A DNA stretch of 64,000 bases from Dallia pectoralis (GCA_029465975.1 CM055762.1:2542001-2606000), one strand, 5' to 3'; counted from the first letter of the stretch, positions 25,301 through 36,289 are shown. Made by a program: numbers and translations. Notes: generated from the letters alone by a model not told the origin.

Positions 25301-28300
25301 AGAACTCAGTGATCCATCTCAACATCAGCTGTGTTTTCTCCACTGTTCGCCGGACACGCGCGCGGCTAACTGGCCAAGCATCACACAGCAATTTCAAATG
25401 TTCACTGTCAAAAGTATACATTCTTAAAAAGCCCTGGGGTCAGAGTCGTGGCTGTTTGCTGGACTGCCTGACGACCTGTCATGGAAACGACCTGATGTGT
25501 ATTGATCAAATATTATCTTTAATCTGCAGCATCAAATCAAAGAGCACAGTATGATTATACGCTATGGGAATTAGGGGCTTTCAATTGTAGATTCTATGTG
25601 TCTTTCAAATAGTCTACATCAGATTTGCTCTTGTTAGACGTGAGGATTTTACAGTCATCCCAAAATGGATGGCGGTGCGAGAGCCAGGGACAATAAGTTG
25701 GAGATTTCACACCGTAAGAACCACCCAGCTATTGTACGGAACTATTTCTCTGCATAATTCATTGGCCAGTGCTAAACTACAGAAAGGTAGTTTGTGTAAT
25801 TATGACCTCACCTCCTAGAGACCCGTTTTACATTTTTACAGCCATACATTTGATGCTGTAAATCACTGCACCCAACGTGATGTGCTTTAGTCACATCTGA
25901 AATACCCAAGTCATTGTTTCATAATACCTTTATGTTGTGTCAATCACTAAGCGGCTGAGTGGGCATTAGGTCACCATTTTATAAGCCCCTCCCATTTTAA
26001 CACGATTAAATACGCATACGTTAGCTCAACACCCCTTTATTTTAAGAGTCTTTCTGACACACTTTTGGGGACTGTCTTGTCTTGATATTCACATTTACAG
26101 GCAGGAAATCCACACATTTCATAACAGGGCATTTTACCAAGAGTGTGAAAACGAGAACAAATTTTGTCAGCAGCGAGTCTGCCTAGAATCAAAAGGAATG
26201 GGTTATTCAGTCACCGCCCCACTAGTGTGAAATATGGATTTCAGACTGGTTTGATCTGCACTGAGGTATTTTTAACTTGAAAGTTGACTGAACTGTGAAA
26301 AAGAACAAACCTACGTTACGACCGTAGGAGGTTTAATTTGATTCTTCTTTTATGGAGAACTGAACAGGTTATGCCTGGTTCTCTATTCCACTTTCTTGAG
26401 GTCAGTCCGGTGTACACGTTTAAAAGGACCTTTAGTACCAAGCTTTAAAAGCATCACGGCATCAAGCATAGGCTATATCCCAATGGAAATACCTGGCGGC
26501 TTTGGGCGGCATGCCTTTCTCATCATTGATGAAATCTGGTCCACTGGTAAAACATTGCTTTGCCAATAGAGGGCAGCCTTTCAGTGGATTTACACCATTT
26601 ATCGTCTCTGACGAGGTTCTGACACGTTTGCCTGCTTATTGTAATGTGGATTATGGCAAGTAGTTTGTTAATATTTAACATAATTTAAATCCTTTATTGA
26701 ATGGGATGGGATTTGTCTGTTGTTCTAATGCACTGGAATTAATTTATTATTATTATTTTATTAATAATTATTATTATTTGTATTGATAATAGTTATTTTA
26801 TTACAAGCGTGTCTATAGTTGGCTTCCAAAATTATTAACAGAATACTGAAATAATATTTATTTGAAATGCCAAGACAAAGACTCCACTTTCATATTCAAC
26901 AGTATGTCCCCCTCCAGCTAAGGTTTTGTAGTGAAGGTCTCTTGCAAATCTCTTTTTCTGTTTGCATTACAAAGCTTTACAGTTGGCAGACACCTAAGCA
27001 TTGGATTGCTGTGCCTGTTGTGCAGTCGATGATAAAATCTAAATGTATTTTTTTTCTGAGGTACCTGAATACTGAATGTGGATAATCCATTCCTGGCATA
27101 AGTATCCGTTGAACATCTTTGCTATTCAACACACTTTAGGCTAATTATGTTATTTTAAGCTCAGAGTCACATTTTGCCCATTACAGCTTGTGGATTTATA
27201 GCTGGTGTTTTACCATAAGTATCCCAAAGGGAAATAACTAAACAAACACGTGTTTAACCTTTGGGTTAATTAAAGTAACTAGAAGTACAAGTTAATGTGT
27301 ACAGTTTAATTGTAATTCTCTGCGGGGTCTTAACTACTTTGAGACAGCTGCACAGAATGCTGTAGAAGACATCAGTCCGAGGAAAATATTAAATACAAAC
27401 CAGCCTGCACACCCACCTCCTAACTAACAGTGAATAAGGGGTGGCTAATGTCCCAAAAGTTGTGTATCGTCAATTGTTCAGCCTTAAAGATGTTGGAATG
27501 ACCTTAGGCATCCGTGATCAGTATGCAGCCAGCTAATTTAAAATATACTAAGTTATACAATTTTGAATGCAATTAAATATGCACATACCAAGCAGAATAT
27601 AAAAACCTCAACACAGACGAGAACAAAATTCCTCGCCAGTCTATTGTTCTCTGGGATTTGTGAGCATATAGTCTGATGTGCTTTATATACATTGAACATC
27701 TTCAGACATTTAGACAAGAGTTGAATAAAAAAATAAACAATTTGGTGAAGAGCATGTTGCCATGCGCAAGATCTTACAGGGTTAAATGTTTGTTGGATGC
27801 TGGCTTAAATTTGTTTTTATTTTTGCTTCCTTTCCAGGCTCCTTGAGCAACACTTCCAGTGATGTCTTCTCAGCCAACCTCAGCTGTGATGATTCTGGCA
27901 CCAATGAGTCCTGTGTGGCACCGGCTGCATCAGAGGGGGAGGCGATGGGGAGTCCCTACAAAGCCGTGGAGATGGTCTTCATCGCCCTGGTAACAGGCTC
28001 CCTTAGTTTCGTTACTATAACAGGCAACATCTTGGTGATGCTCTCCATTAAGGTCAACCGGCACCTGCAGACTGTCAATAACTACTTCCTGTTCAGCTTG
28101 GCATGTGCAGACCTTATTATCGGTGCTTTCTCCATGAACCTCTACACCGTCTACATCATCGTTGGCTACTGGCCTCTGGGACCTGTGGCGTGTGACTTGT
28201 GGCTGGCCTTGGATTATGTAGTGAGCAACGCTTCGGTCATGAACCTTCTGATCATCAGCTTCGACCGCTACTTCTGCGTCACCAAGCCACTGACCTACCC

Positions 28301-29396
28301 AGCCAGAAGGACCACCAAAATGGCTGGGCTAATGATTGCGGCAGCGTGGATTCTCTCCTTCATCCTGTGGGCCCCTGCGATCCTGTTCTGGCAGTTTATT
28401 GTTGGAGAGCGCACAGTTCCAACGGGAGAGTGCTACATCCAGTTCCTCTCCAACCCTGCTGTCACGTTCGGCACGGCCATCGCTGCCTTTTACTTGCCCG
28501 TGGTCATCATGATGGTACTCTACATCCACATCTCTCTGGCCAGCCGCAGCCGGGTGTCAAAGCAGAAGCCAGAGGCTGAGAAGAAGAAGAAGGGCCTGAA
28601 GATACCTAACCCGCTCAAGAGTCACATCCTCAACAGACAAAATAACAACAATCAGCCCCCGAAGCCCAGTTTGGAGTCCGGCAGGGCCAATGAAGCTGTG
28701 AAGAACGGCAGGATTGATGAGTCCGTTGTCTCCACCAAGGCTGACGGCAGTGTCAATCCAGAAGAGAAAGACAGTTCCAATGACTCCAGCACCGCCTGCA
28801 TTGCCCCTAGAAATACCAAGGAGAGGGCCAACAGTGAAGCCAATTCGGAAGGGGGCGTCGCTCCCGATCCTGCACCTGCATCTGAACCTGCTCCAGCACC
28901 TGCACCTGCTCCAGCACCGGCACCGCCACCCGTGAAACTCAACCCCACCTCCCGGTGGTCTAAGATCAAGATTGTAACCAAGCAGACTGGCGACGAGTGC
29001 ATCACTGCCATTGAGATACAGCCTCCGGTCCAGGGCAGCGAAGGCCACTGTATCCCTGTCAACCGTCCCCGGAAGGTGGCGCGGAAGTTTGCCAGCATTG
29101 CACGCAGCCAGGTCAAGAGGAAGCGCCAGATGGCAGCCCGGGAGAAAAAGGTGACAAAAACCATCTTCGCAATCCTGCTGGCCTTCATACTCACATGGAC
29201 TCCTTACAATGTCATGGTGCTCATCAGCACCTTCTGTCACTCCTGCGTCCCAGACACTGTCTGGGCTATCGGCTACTGGTTGTGCTACGTCAATAGCACC
29301 ATCAACCCAGCCTGCTATGCTCTCTGCAATGCCACTTTCAAGAAGACCTTCAAGAACCTTCTCATGTGCCAGTACAAGAACATTGGAACGAGATAG
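13314..29396 (+). CDS. chrm4: Muscarinic acetylcholine receptor M4 (spliced gene: 13314-13368 joined to 27838-29396)
   Basis: Class A G-protein-coupled receptor for acetylcholine in the plasma membrane. M4 couples mainly to Gi/o and lowers cAMP. The joined frame gives 537 residues; human M4 has 479, the extra length being mostly in the N-terminus and intracellular loop 3. Seen: seven hydrophobic segments, the transmitter-binding Asp at about 144 (ALDYVVSNAS), DRY at 161-163, the disulphide Cys pair near 137 and 217, NPACY at 508-512, and a membrane-proximal Cys in LLMCQYKNIGTR. M4 rather than M2 is shown by YIHISLASRSRV, RWSKIKIVTKQTG, VARKFASIAR and AFSMNLYTVYII. Neighbours mdk and dgkz agree with the CHRM4 block. 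Loop 3 carries a Pro-Ala tract. Five N-glycosylation sequons lie before TM1. The receptor exon is certain; the first exon is inferred from splice signals and phase. Confidence 0.93.
13760..13822 (+). repeat. 11-bp tandem repeat flanked by GGTTATACT
   Basis: Five copies of TGTGATAAATC, one with TGAG. The array is bracketed by direct repeats of GGTTATACT, which suggests a slippage event inside a short duplication. In the chrm4 intron. Confidence 0.85.
13823..14435. other. chrm4 intron, nothing recognised
   Basis: AT-rich intron sequence without recognisable repeats or exons. Confidence 0.45.
14440..14800 (+). repeat. Interspersed teleost repeat
   Basis: Contains in order AATGTATTTTTACAGCCC, TTGTCACAAAGTGCTTTTAC, AATCACCCAGCCTGAATCC, AAACTCCCTGAAGA, GAAACCTAGAGAGGAACCAG, GCTCTGAGGGATCACCAGTC and CTCCTCTGCCGG. 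I recognise this word order from a repeat that is very common in salmoniform and related fish. Non-coding. Confidence 0.7.
14801..15460. other. chrm4 intron, nothing recognised
   Basis: AT-rich intron sequence, no feature supported. Confidence 0.4.
15625..16089 (-). other. 154-codon open frame of unknown nature
   Basis: Begins with ATG (MATDFQTSSTVFPGQF) and is open for 154 codons in an otherwise AT-rich intron. The opposite strand is also open for 155 codons (15467-15934), so at least one is fortuitous. The first 90 residues (AYRAIHAKLNNHGLKQGKDF, then VRRSKSSGCLC) look protein-like. I recognise no domain, signal peptide or membrane segment. It could be a fragment of an unclassified transposon protein or a decayed retrocopy. 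It lies antisense to chrm4 and just left of a 20-bp minisatellite. Confidence 0.3.
16171..16708 (+). repeat. 20-bp minisatellite, about 27 copies
   Basis: Unit CCACACCCCCTGTCCATCTG, with variants ending ATCCG and periodic CTGAGTG or CTTAGTG versions. The variants recur in runs, so there is a higher-order arrangement. C-rich on the + strand. All - frames stay open, giving spurious 150-210 codon frames of CGGWTG-type repeats. Located in the chrm4 intron. Confidence 0.95.
16709..17400. other. chrm4 intron, nothing recognised
   Basis: No recognisable coding or repeat content. The frame 16965-17378 (+) has no domain I know. Confidence 0.4.
17460..17804. repeat. Inverted repeat (foldback), arms about 123 bp, spacer about 98 bp
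   Basis: Arm 17460-17582 is the reverse complement, with mismatches, of 17681-17804. For example GAGATCTGG at 17574-17582 pairs with CCAGATCTAA at 17681, and TATCTGGCACCAAGAC pairs with GTTGGTGTCAGATACC. Both arms are the 3' coding end of the same Tc1 family. Confidence 0.85.
18307..18574 (+). repeat. 21-bp minisatellite inside Tc1 relic B, about 12 copies
   Basis: Unit TTTGTCCGTCCTCTTTTATTG. On the - strand, in frame with the transposase N-terminus, it encodes a 7-residue repeat (TIKEDGQ). Unit length is a multiple of three. Confidence 0.95.
18830..19180 (+). mobile_element. Tc1-like transposon relic C (composite)
   Basis: Left part (about 18836-18900) reads on the - strand as SPDLNPIWSLWERLV, a transposase C-terminus. 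Right part (about 18950-19170) reads on the + strand as the N-terminal half, with GAAATTGCCAAGAATCCGAA, CATCACAGAACAGTGC and GATGCTGGCCTTCTAGGCAG. The two halves are in opposite orientation. No intact frame. Confidence 0.75.
19181..19660. other. chrm4 intron, nothing recognised
   Basis: No exon or repeat family recognised. Confidence 0.4.
19664..20086 (+). repeat. 14/28-bp minisatellite, about 30 half-units
   Basis: Alternating 14-mers CACAGTAGTGTGCT and CGTAGTAGTGTGTT make a 28-bp dimeric unit, with scattered variants (CTTG, CCCG, TACA). In the chrm4 intron. Confidence 0.95.
20087..21085. other. chrm4 intron, nothing recognised
   Basis: No gene or repeat supported in this stretch. Confidence 0.4.
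21088..22440 (+). mobile_element. Tc1-like transposon relic D, nearly full-length transposase, dead
   Basis: The left terminal region begins with CAGTGGATATATAAAGTCTA. The transposase runs on the + strand from 21468 (MDLIVERYQSREGYKIISKA, then a GCPSKM linker) through KHQVSQNKWANVLWSDETK (first catalytic Asp) at about 21835-21885. GGGSIMLWCCFSSAGTGTL follows near 21970-22030, then SPDLNPIEHPWGDLK (third catalytic Glu) near 22195-22240. The segment that should hold the QDN second Asp reads TQQRPKTH. Several frameshifts and a TAG at 21666-21668 kill it. The right end (GTGTGCCCACTTATGCAACC) lacks the terminal copy of the left end, so the right inverted repeat is truncated. Confidence 0.92.
22441..23955. 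other. chrm4 intron, nothing recognised
   Basis: AT-rich with only short frames. No recognisable feature. Confidence 0.45.
23960..24640 (-). mobile_element. IS630/Tc1-type DNA transposon, internally deleted copy 2
   Basis: The - strand frame 24422-24228 reads MSEAGRFVDLNLKRST, SIIQTFRQE, then directly VVWDHVRFPH: a helix-turn-helix joined to the second catalytic Asp region. The C-terminal block follows with ENLWPNS-type residues, ending near 24010. The junction with the WD segment matches copy 1 (4100-5215), but copy 2 lacks a further ~75 bp in the C-terminal part and keeps ~25 bp that copy 1 lost. A 3' flank containing AAACGCTATG and TTTACAGTA is also shared. Confidence 0.75.
24641..27837. 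other. chrm4 intron 3' part, nothing recognised
   Basis: AT-rich intron. An AT-only patch (26737-26805) is rich in TTATTA. No exon, RNA gene or repeat family could be supported. Confidence 0.45.
27838..29396 (+). CDS. chrm4: chrm4 main coding exon (all seven TM helices)
   Basis: Acceptor TTTCCAG ends at 27837. The open frame continues upstream to an ATG at 27786, but those 17 codons are the intron's polypyrimidine end read as a hydrophobic peptide, so I do not use that start. An in-frame ATG at 27945 (MGSPYKAVEM) is a possible alternative start and would still give a complete receptor body. The stop is TAG at 29394-29396. Confidence 0.95.
28861..28931 (+). repeat. Pro-Ala coding microsatellite in chrm4 loop 3
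   Basis: CCTGCACCTGCTCCAGCA-type hexamers encode a run of about 10 Pro-Ala pairs (about residues 362-382). The tract sits in intracellular loop 3, the most variable part of muscarinic receptors, so length changes would be tolerated. Mammalian M4 has a Pro-rich stretch in a similar place. Confidence 0.85.
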
Positions 29397-30490
29397 GCTA
29401 GAACGCATGAACGGTAGCCGGACAGGTTGAGGGGTAATATTACTAAAACATCCAGAGGGCTGTCTGGTTCAGTTGGAGAAAAGGAGGTAGCCTTCATGTT
29501 CATGTACTCTGCTATGTGTTGACGTCACACCCAGCGCTCTCCTGAGGTGTCTGAGCAAACGAAATAGGAACATCATAGCAATGTCCAAATTATAGACAAT
29601 GACTACAATGTGGTTATAGTAGTTAGGGAGTATCGACCTGTTCCAGATGAGGCCTCCTGGATCCTTCTTTCAAAGCCTGACATGGACTAATTCGCCTCCA
29701 CTGAAATGGGGTGATGGTTATAAGAAAGCACAGCTGACCGTCGTTAGACTTCAGGACTTCAGTCTTCCCTCAGAAATATCGCCCCCGAAAACTGGAGACA
29801 TTGAGGGAAGTGTTATATAATGGCTGTGTGAAAGGCAAAAGACAAATTGAAAAGGGAGCTTCAAAACCTTTCTTTACACAACGGTATAAATCGAGACATG
29901 CACGGAATGTCTAATTCAACTTTCCGATTCCGCTTTTCCCTCCCTGAGAGAGTTCTTGGCACCTCACGGAAATGGAAATGCACCCTCAGACCAGTGAATC
30001 ATTATGCTAATACAATGTAAAGAGCAATGTGGCCATCATATGATGTGTACAATGTGCGGAGGAAGATCCTTCGCTGTTGGAGACAAACTCACAAGACGTC
30101 CGAGTCCTGTAGCACACATTGTTCATCCTGAAAACACTAACCAAAATATTTATGTCGCTATTTCACTTCGAAGTGATCTCGAATCAACGGACTGTCTATA
30201 TTAGGCAGTGGCATGCATTAATAACCAGTGTTTGGCTCTAAACCAACTAATGTATGTCATTGTTACGTTATGAGGGGAAAATGGGGCCAATTTTAAAAGC
30301 GTTAATTCTTGGCCAGCTTCCTCACTTATAGAAGCATTGCGTTTTTAAATGTAGGTTTCAATGCAAATGAAAGTACTTGTAAAAAAAAAAAACATGTGTA
30401 TGAGGATTATTATCTTGAGCGTATTACGTCTTTTTCTATATTACCTCCTGCCAAATGTTATGTAAATAAAAGGCCATTGTACGCTTAAAG
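29397..30490 (+). other. chrm4: chrm4 3' UTR (presumed)
   Basis: Non-coding sequence between the chrm4 stop and the first good AATAAA. No repeat was recognised. Confidence 0.55.
30465..30470 (+). terminator. chrm4: Candidate chrm4 polyadenylation signal
   Basis: AATAAA about 1.07 kb after the chrm4 stop, followed by TG-containing sequence. A second AATAAA is at 31187-31192. Which one is used cannot be told from sequence. Confidence 0.5.
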
Positions 30491-30598
30491 TATGCTCTGA
30501 AAAAGTGGAGTTTCTCTCATGCATTTCATATATGGATGTTTGTACTTCTCTTGTATTATGTTTGTGATTTACAAATACTTTTACAAATTGAATATAAA

Positions 30599-30620
30599 CA
30601 ATATATATATATATATATTA
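30599..30620. repeat. (TA)n microsatellite
   Basis: About ten TA dinucleotides just beyond the likely chrm4 polyadenylation site. Confidence 0.9.
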
Positions 30621-31437
30621 CTGTATGTATATGCAAGAGATAGAGTGTATTTCTAAAATGCTGTGAAGTCAAGAATTTTGGAGAGCGATTAAAGCAGTTG
30701 TTTTGTTGTTTTGAATGCCATTGGTGATTGTCTCTTATATTTGTAGCTTTGCTGCTATTCTCCATGTTGGATTAGAGTCAAATCTATCTTGTACCTCCCA
30801 AGCCTTTGTCATGCCAATGTCATGTCCACGAGGTCACATTTTTAAACAACCTTAGGATTGGGATACAAATTATAGAAACACCAAAGTACTGATTAGTTAG
30901 GAAAATAATATTGTCTGTTTGGGCGCAACCTGTTACTGAAAAACAACCACCTTAAAAAACAATGTAGGAATTACGACGAGGTGGTTAGCATGGTGGCAAA
31001 GCTTAATTGATAGTAATGACCGACATAAAGAATATTTAACAATATAACACAACAGGCTGACTTCCACCCCAGAAGGGTCGAGCGGGAGAGTGTGAAACAT
31101 GACCATGGTCAACTGTGGTTTGACTGCTGTCCTAAAGCAACTTACGATAGACAGTGTACAGAGGATTGTATCATTTTCTAACGCTTAATAAAGAGCTTGC
31201 ACCATTGGATCAGCATCTGACCTTCATTCAGAGTACACATCACAACATATATGAAGTTGATTTTGCATTACACCAACGTTATCAGGCATTATAGCATCGG
31301 ACGGTGGTTTGAGGTTTGTCAGGAAATGTCTACTTTGCTTTTCCATGAATTTGTGAGTTGCAGTAAGTTAACCTACAGAGTTGTTTTAGGATAGCTCCAG
31401 AAATCATCAATACATTTCACGAGTTTTAAGAGCTTAT

Positions 31438-32330
31438 ACAGTGGCGTGACAAAGTATTTGACCGTGACTCAGATTTTGTGACATTACATTTGATCAAATC
31501 TTTAACAAAAACTGTATATTAGATAAAAGTGATCCTGAGTGAAAACAAAACAAGCCATGTTGAGAATTATTTCATGAATTGACAAACAACGTGTTATATA
31601 TCACCCAGTGCCTAAGAGTTCAAATGTGATCGTTCTCTTAGATTCAAAAAACGGTTATGCCACTGTTAGCAGCAATGACACACGCTTCGTGTAGTTATTG
31701 ATCAGTCTGTCACGGGCACTAGGCAGTAATTAAAGCCCACTCCTCCATGCAGAACTGCTTTACCACTGTGACAGTTGTGAATTTTCAAGCATGAACTGCT
31801 CATTTCTGGTCCTGCCACCACATCTCTATAGGGTTTAGGTCTGAATGGCCAACCAATAATGTTACTTTGCTTGTTCTCAAATATTCTGAGGAAGATTTGC
31901 TTGTGTGTTGAAATATTTTTTGCGGCAAGACCCAGCTGGGTTTCAGATTTTGCTCACAGACTGACTTTGTTCTGTGGAATTTTGTGATACAATGATGACA
32001 AGTTGTTCAGGAACTGATTCAGGAAAGCATTCCCCAAACATGACACTTCCACTTGACCAATGATACAAGTTTCTTAATGTACAGTGTTTGATTTTCTTTA
32101 GACTTAACTGGGCCTATGTTTTAACTTATCTATCAAGCGTTATTCCAGTGCCATTTTGTCCAGGTATTTTCTGGCCTTCATTTTGAAATGAACAGCGGTT
32201 TGCGCCTCTGCTACTCTGTTTCACTCTCATTTCTGCCCCATATCTTTCTAATGCTGGGGTCATATACTTGATCTAACCTGAGGTGTAGCAAGTGCCAAAT
32301 TCAATGGGAGTATCTCAACCCTATCCTATC
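31438..32330 (-). mobile_element. Probable ancient DNA transposon relic
   Basis: Begins with AGTGGCGTGACAAAGTATTTG, the style of teleost Tc1-type ends. Words such as GGGTTTAGGTCTGAATGGCC, CATTCCCCAAACATGACACTT and TTCATTTTGAAATG look like a strongly decayed transposase read in the - orientation. There is no open frame. The family is uncertain. Confidence 0.4.
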
Positions 32331-33530
32331 TATTTAAGATTGACGCACATCTTTAATGGCAACATTTTTTTCCTTCAGTCTGTAAATTTTACTACAACCA
32401 ACAAAAATATCTGAGTAAGTTAAATCACCAAATATCATTTAAAATTACAGAGAAATTTGCCTCAAGTGCTTTTGTGCATAATTATAAAACACAAATAACA
32501 TTTGGCTAAACAGCCAACCAAAATCTTCAGAAAAGTGCAATACATTAGTCTTAATATAAGCAGACTCATAAGTAAAAATAGTTTTTTCTACTACGAACAC
32601 ACATGAAGATACTGATAACAACATGGAATAAGTGACAATTAGTGACCTTTATTCAAGACCCTTAAAGCCAAATGACAGCAGCTAAAATTAAGGAAACACA
32701 ACTTTAATATGAATCATAAAGCAAAAGACCCTTGGGCTTTCCTACATATCTACTGCTGTCCCTGTTTTATGGTTGTAGGGAAAAAACAGCCCTGTGTACT
32801 CTCAGTTCCATAAAGAGGGATAATTCTCATCTAAGAGCCTCTTAATTATGTCTCTTCAGCATGCCTCTTTCTCGCGTGAATAATAAGACTGAATTGCTGG
32901 CATCGTTATTGTTTAAGTCTGGTTCTGCCATAAGTTTCATTACTGGTCTGCAGGTCATCAATAACCTTATAGGAATTATTGCATAAATGTAGTTTTATTA
33001 ACGCTTTACATTTTAACAACAGCAGATTCTTAGAGAGGCCTGTCCTGTTTTGACATAACTCTTCTCAAGACCTGGTGATGCTGTTCAGGTTCAACAAATA
33101 AGATGGGAACGTTTTGATGTGCAAGTGGATGTGAACAAATAAACAACATCAGCTGTTGAGACATGTGTCCGCTAATAAGGTTTGACATTTGTCAGGCTGT
33201 TTGATCATTCCATTGTAAATGTGAAATTTCAGATGAACGTTAATGTTTCCAAATGCACAAAGACATGATCAAATTGCTTTTTTCTTGTTGTTGTCATGCA
33301 TGCTACAGATGCTATTTTTAGTACCAATCAAATTCTAAAAGAATTAGCAACCATATCAAGCAATTTCTTCACTAATAAAAATAATGTAGCTACAAATGAT
33401 CTAAAGCGATAATTTGATAGTAGTAGACAAACACACAAAAACACGACAGGTTTTATTGTCACTGAGCAGATGCTGTTATCGGGAGTAACTGCTCACATTT
33501 GGCCAAGTGAGTCAGAGAGGACACGCATGA
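32331..33530. other. chrm4-mdk intergenic, nothing recognised
   Basis: AT-rich sequence between convergent genes, without supported features. Confidence 0.45.
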
Positions 33531-33534
33531 AACG

Positions 33535-33750
<216 letters not shown>

Positions 33751-34004
33751 CTTTCTCAATGACAATTACATGTAGCCTATGGCAAAAAGCAAATCTGCCA
33801 CTAATGAGGACAATCTGCAGTTGTTTATGATTAAAAAAACATTTGTATGCTGGTCGCTAATAATATTTTTATCTCCCACATATAATCAGAACATAGACAG
33901 AAAAGAATGTCATGACCAAGAAAAATACTTGACAGAAACATCACAAGTTGAACAATTCCATTTGCTAGTTCAGGCCTGGATATATTTTGTTTATAGGTAA
34001 CTAA

Positions 34005-34330
34005 AGAGGATGTCTTTTGGTTGTAGGGTGTTCACAAACCTTTATTAAGAGTTGTCATGGTGCTGGATAGAGGACGCATACGTAGAGTTCTCATTTTATT
34101 AACTTGAAGAGCAAAACAACAGGACAATGTCAAGTCTGTCAATGTCACAATAATTTATATAGCACATGTACAACAACAATGGTTGACCAAAGTGCTGAAC
34201 AGGATATCAAATACAACAAATGGAAAAATAATGAGCCACACAATTTTTCTTCTGTTGATTTATTGGTTTATAGCAACCAACTGAATGGTGCATACACCGC
34301 CACCTACTGTACTGGAGTGTGAGGCTGGTC
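34005..34330. repeat. Interspersed repeat fragments
   Basis: GGATAGAGGACGCATACGTA and AATTTATATAGCACATGTAC, followed by AAAGTGCTGAACAGG, are word patterns shared with fish repeats of the 'tatatagcgc...caaagtgct' type. Non-coding. Family not assigned. Confidence 0.4.
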
Positions 34331-35170
34331 AGGGCTTACCTTCACTATATTCTTGTTCCCACAGCCGTATACTTCATACATTTTTACATTCCTCTTGATG
34401 CAATCCCATCACCACTTCCTCCTCCTAGCACACCACTCATTCCACCTCACCTCTTTTCTTTCCTGACCCATTCATACAACCTTTTCCTTTCTTCATCATA
34501 TCTCTCACAATACAACAATACATATTCTACTGTTTCCTCCACCAGTCAATCACACAAACCAGTGTTAGGTCTCGCTTGCATCTTAAATCAACCTTACTCA
34601 AAAACTCTGGGACATACACACCCGCTGCCAAATCCTTCGAGCCGTCAGTATACATCCACATAAAGTTATGCTACTCCTCACTTACAAACCTCTCCACACA
34701 ACTACTCACGTTGTCTGCCTCACACTATTTCTTACAACTGTCCTTTTTCTCCCAGCTTTTCCCAACGACCTCAACAGCAGAATGTCCCATTGAGCGCCCC
34801 TGCAGCCTCACCCAATATACTTAAGCTAGCTTATCACGCCTTTCTCCACCACAGCTGTTGGAGTTTTCCTAACTGCCCCTATGCAAAAAAGAGAGTCTTG
34901 GCTGCAGACCCATATACAAAACTCCCATAATCCACCTCTGACCTTATCAGTGCCTGAACACACCCAGCAATGCCTGTCTGTCTGCCCCCCATTCAGATCC
35001 TACTACTGCCCTAATAAAGTTCAATGCCCTTCTACATTTTCCCTCCACCACATGCTACCTCCATGTCAACCTCTCATCAAACCAAATAAAGTATTTAAAG
35101 GCCGTCACCCTGCCTATAGACGACCATACATCGGTAAATGTACATCCTTAACTTTCCTGTATACACCATG
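34331..35170 (-). repeat. Possible degenerate LINE in reverse orientation
   Basis: Strong C/T and A bias on the + strand, with unusually open but domainless + frames (34319-34663, 34576-34824, 34881-35171). The composition resembles the antisense of certain fish LINE ORFs. No reverse-transcriptase motif could be read, so this is a weak call. Confidence 0.25.
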
Positions 35171-35700
35171 AAACACAAATCCACACAACCCAGTAAACAG
35201 AGGGAACTTAAATACCTTCTTAATGAACATAAATGAGGTGAAACAAGTGATGAAACTAATAACTACAAAAGCCAAACAGCGTTAATTTCCGCTGGGTTGT
35301 TTGGTGCTAAAAAGAAAATACTAAATGGATTGCGGAGGTCCTCCCCTTGTATGTAACAAGAAAAAAACACACACATCCAGTGGTCCAATTTCAGAGTTTA
35401 TTTAAAGTAGTTTTTATGCACCAAAAGTGTGTGTAATACTGATAACAATAACAAAAATGTGAGTACATGTCATCTGTGTGAAAGTGGCTGTATTTGTGGT
35501 TTAAAGAATATGACACAGCAGTTCACCAAATTTGGACTGCCACCAATTTGAGTTTATATTATAAAATTATTGGCTTCATTTATACCAGCATTATAGCGTT
35601 ACAAAAACTGCATCTTCTTGAGTATTATAATTCCATTTTGTATTGTACATTAAAAATATTTGTACTAACATATTAATACTAATTGGTAGTCAAGAAAAAA
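35171..35700. other. Intergenic, nothing recognised
   Basis: AT-rich DNA between the repeat region and the mdk 3' end. Confidence 0.4.
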
Positions 35701-36260
35701 CTAAAGCAAAGATGACAATTTTTTATTAAAAGGAAATGCAAGCATTTAAAATATTCTACTGGTTATAAAATAATCTCAAACAAGGAGCTCTTCTTGACTC
35801 TAGTTAAACTGAGATCATACACAAAATACAACTCTGAAAAATGTTTCTGTACATCACAAGGTGTAGGTCGATCTAGAACACTGGCAACGTCAAAGTATCT
35901 GGTTCTGGCATATTTTGCATAATTCAACACCATCATAGGTGGACTTTTTACACAAAGGAAAGATCCAGACACAAGCAGGCCAAATTGCTTAGAGAGAGCT
36001 AGAAAACAGTAAAGAAATTAGGCATGTGTTCATCTACATTTCTGGGGTATTTGGTCATGTTTTGAGATGCGTTTTATTTGTTACACCGTATTCGAAGGAA
36101 AGGCTGACTTTACATCTTATAATTCACTTGTGCATATTATGTCGGTTTGAAAGAAGCAAAGAAAGTTGAGTAATAAAATCAAAGCGATCACAGACTGTGG
36201 ACCTCTAGTACAAGCAGGGTGACACTGGCTCCATGTGGGATTATTCATTATTTATACCTC
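35700..36260 (-). other. mdk: mdk 3' UTR (presumed)
   Basis: Non-coding stretch between the mdk stop and the first AATAAA on the - strand. Confidence 0.45.
35722..35727 (-). terminator. mdk: Candidate mdk polyadenylation signal
   Basis: AATAAA on the - strand, 534 bases after the mdk stop codon. Another lies further downstream near 35400. Usage not known. Confidence 0.4.
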
Positions 36261-36289
36261 CTAGTTCTCCTTTCCTCTTCCTTTCTTTC
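36261..36289 (-). CDS. mdk: mdk coding exon 4 (C-terminal tail)
   Basis: 29 nt, too short for open-frame tools. Acceptor CATCTTTACAG, then GKKGRGKEN and TAG. The match to the known midkine ending and the exact phase support it. Confidence 0.88.

Noticed and set aside
27786..27836. ATG at 27786 as the chrm4 start, giving a hydrophobic N-terminus
   Set aside because: These codons are the pyrimidine-rich end of an intron with a clear CAG acceptor at 27837. Muscarinic receptors lack a cleaved signal peptide, and an in-phase upstream exon exists.
27838..29396. Assignment as muscarinic receptor M2 (chrm2)
   Set aside because: Some loop-3 words resemble M2 (EEKDSSNDSS), but the TM1, TM2, TM5 and loop-3 end signatures and the C-terminus are M4-like. 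The neighbours are mdk and dgkz, not ptn and dgki.
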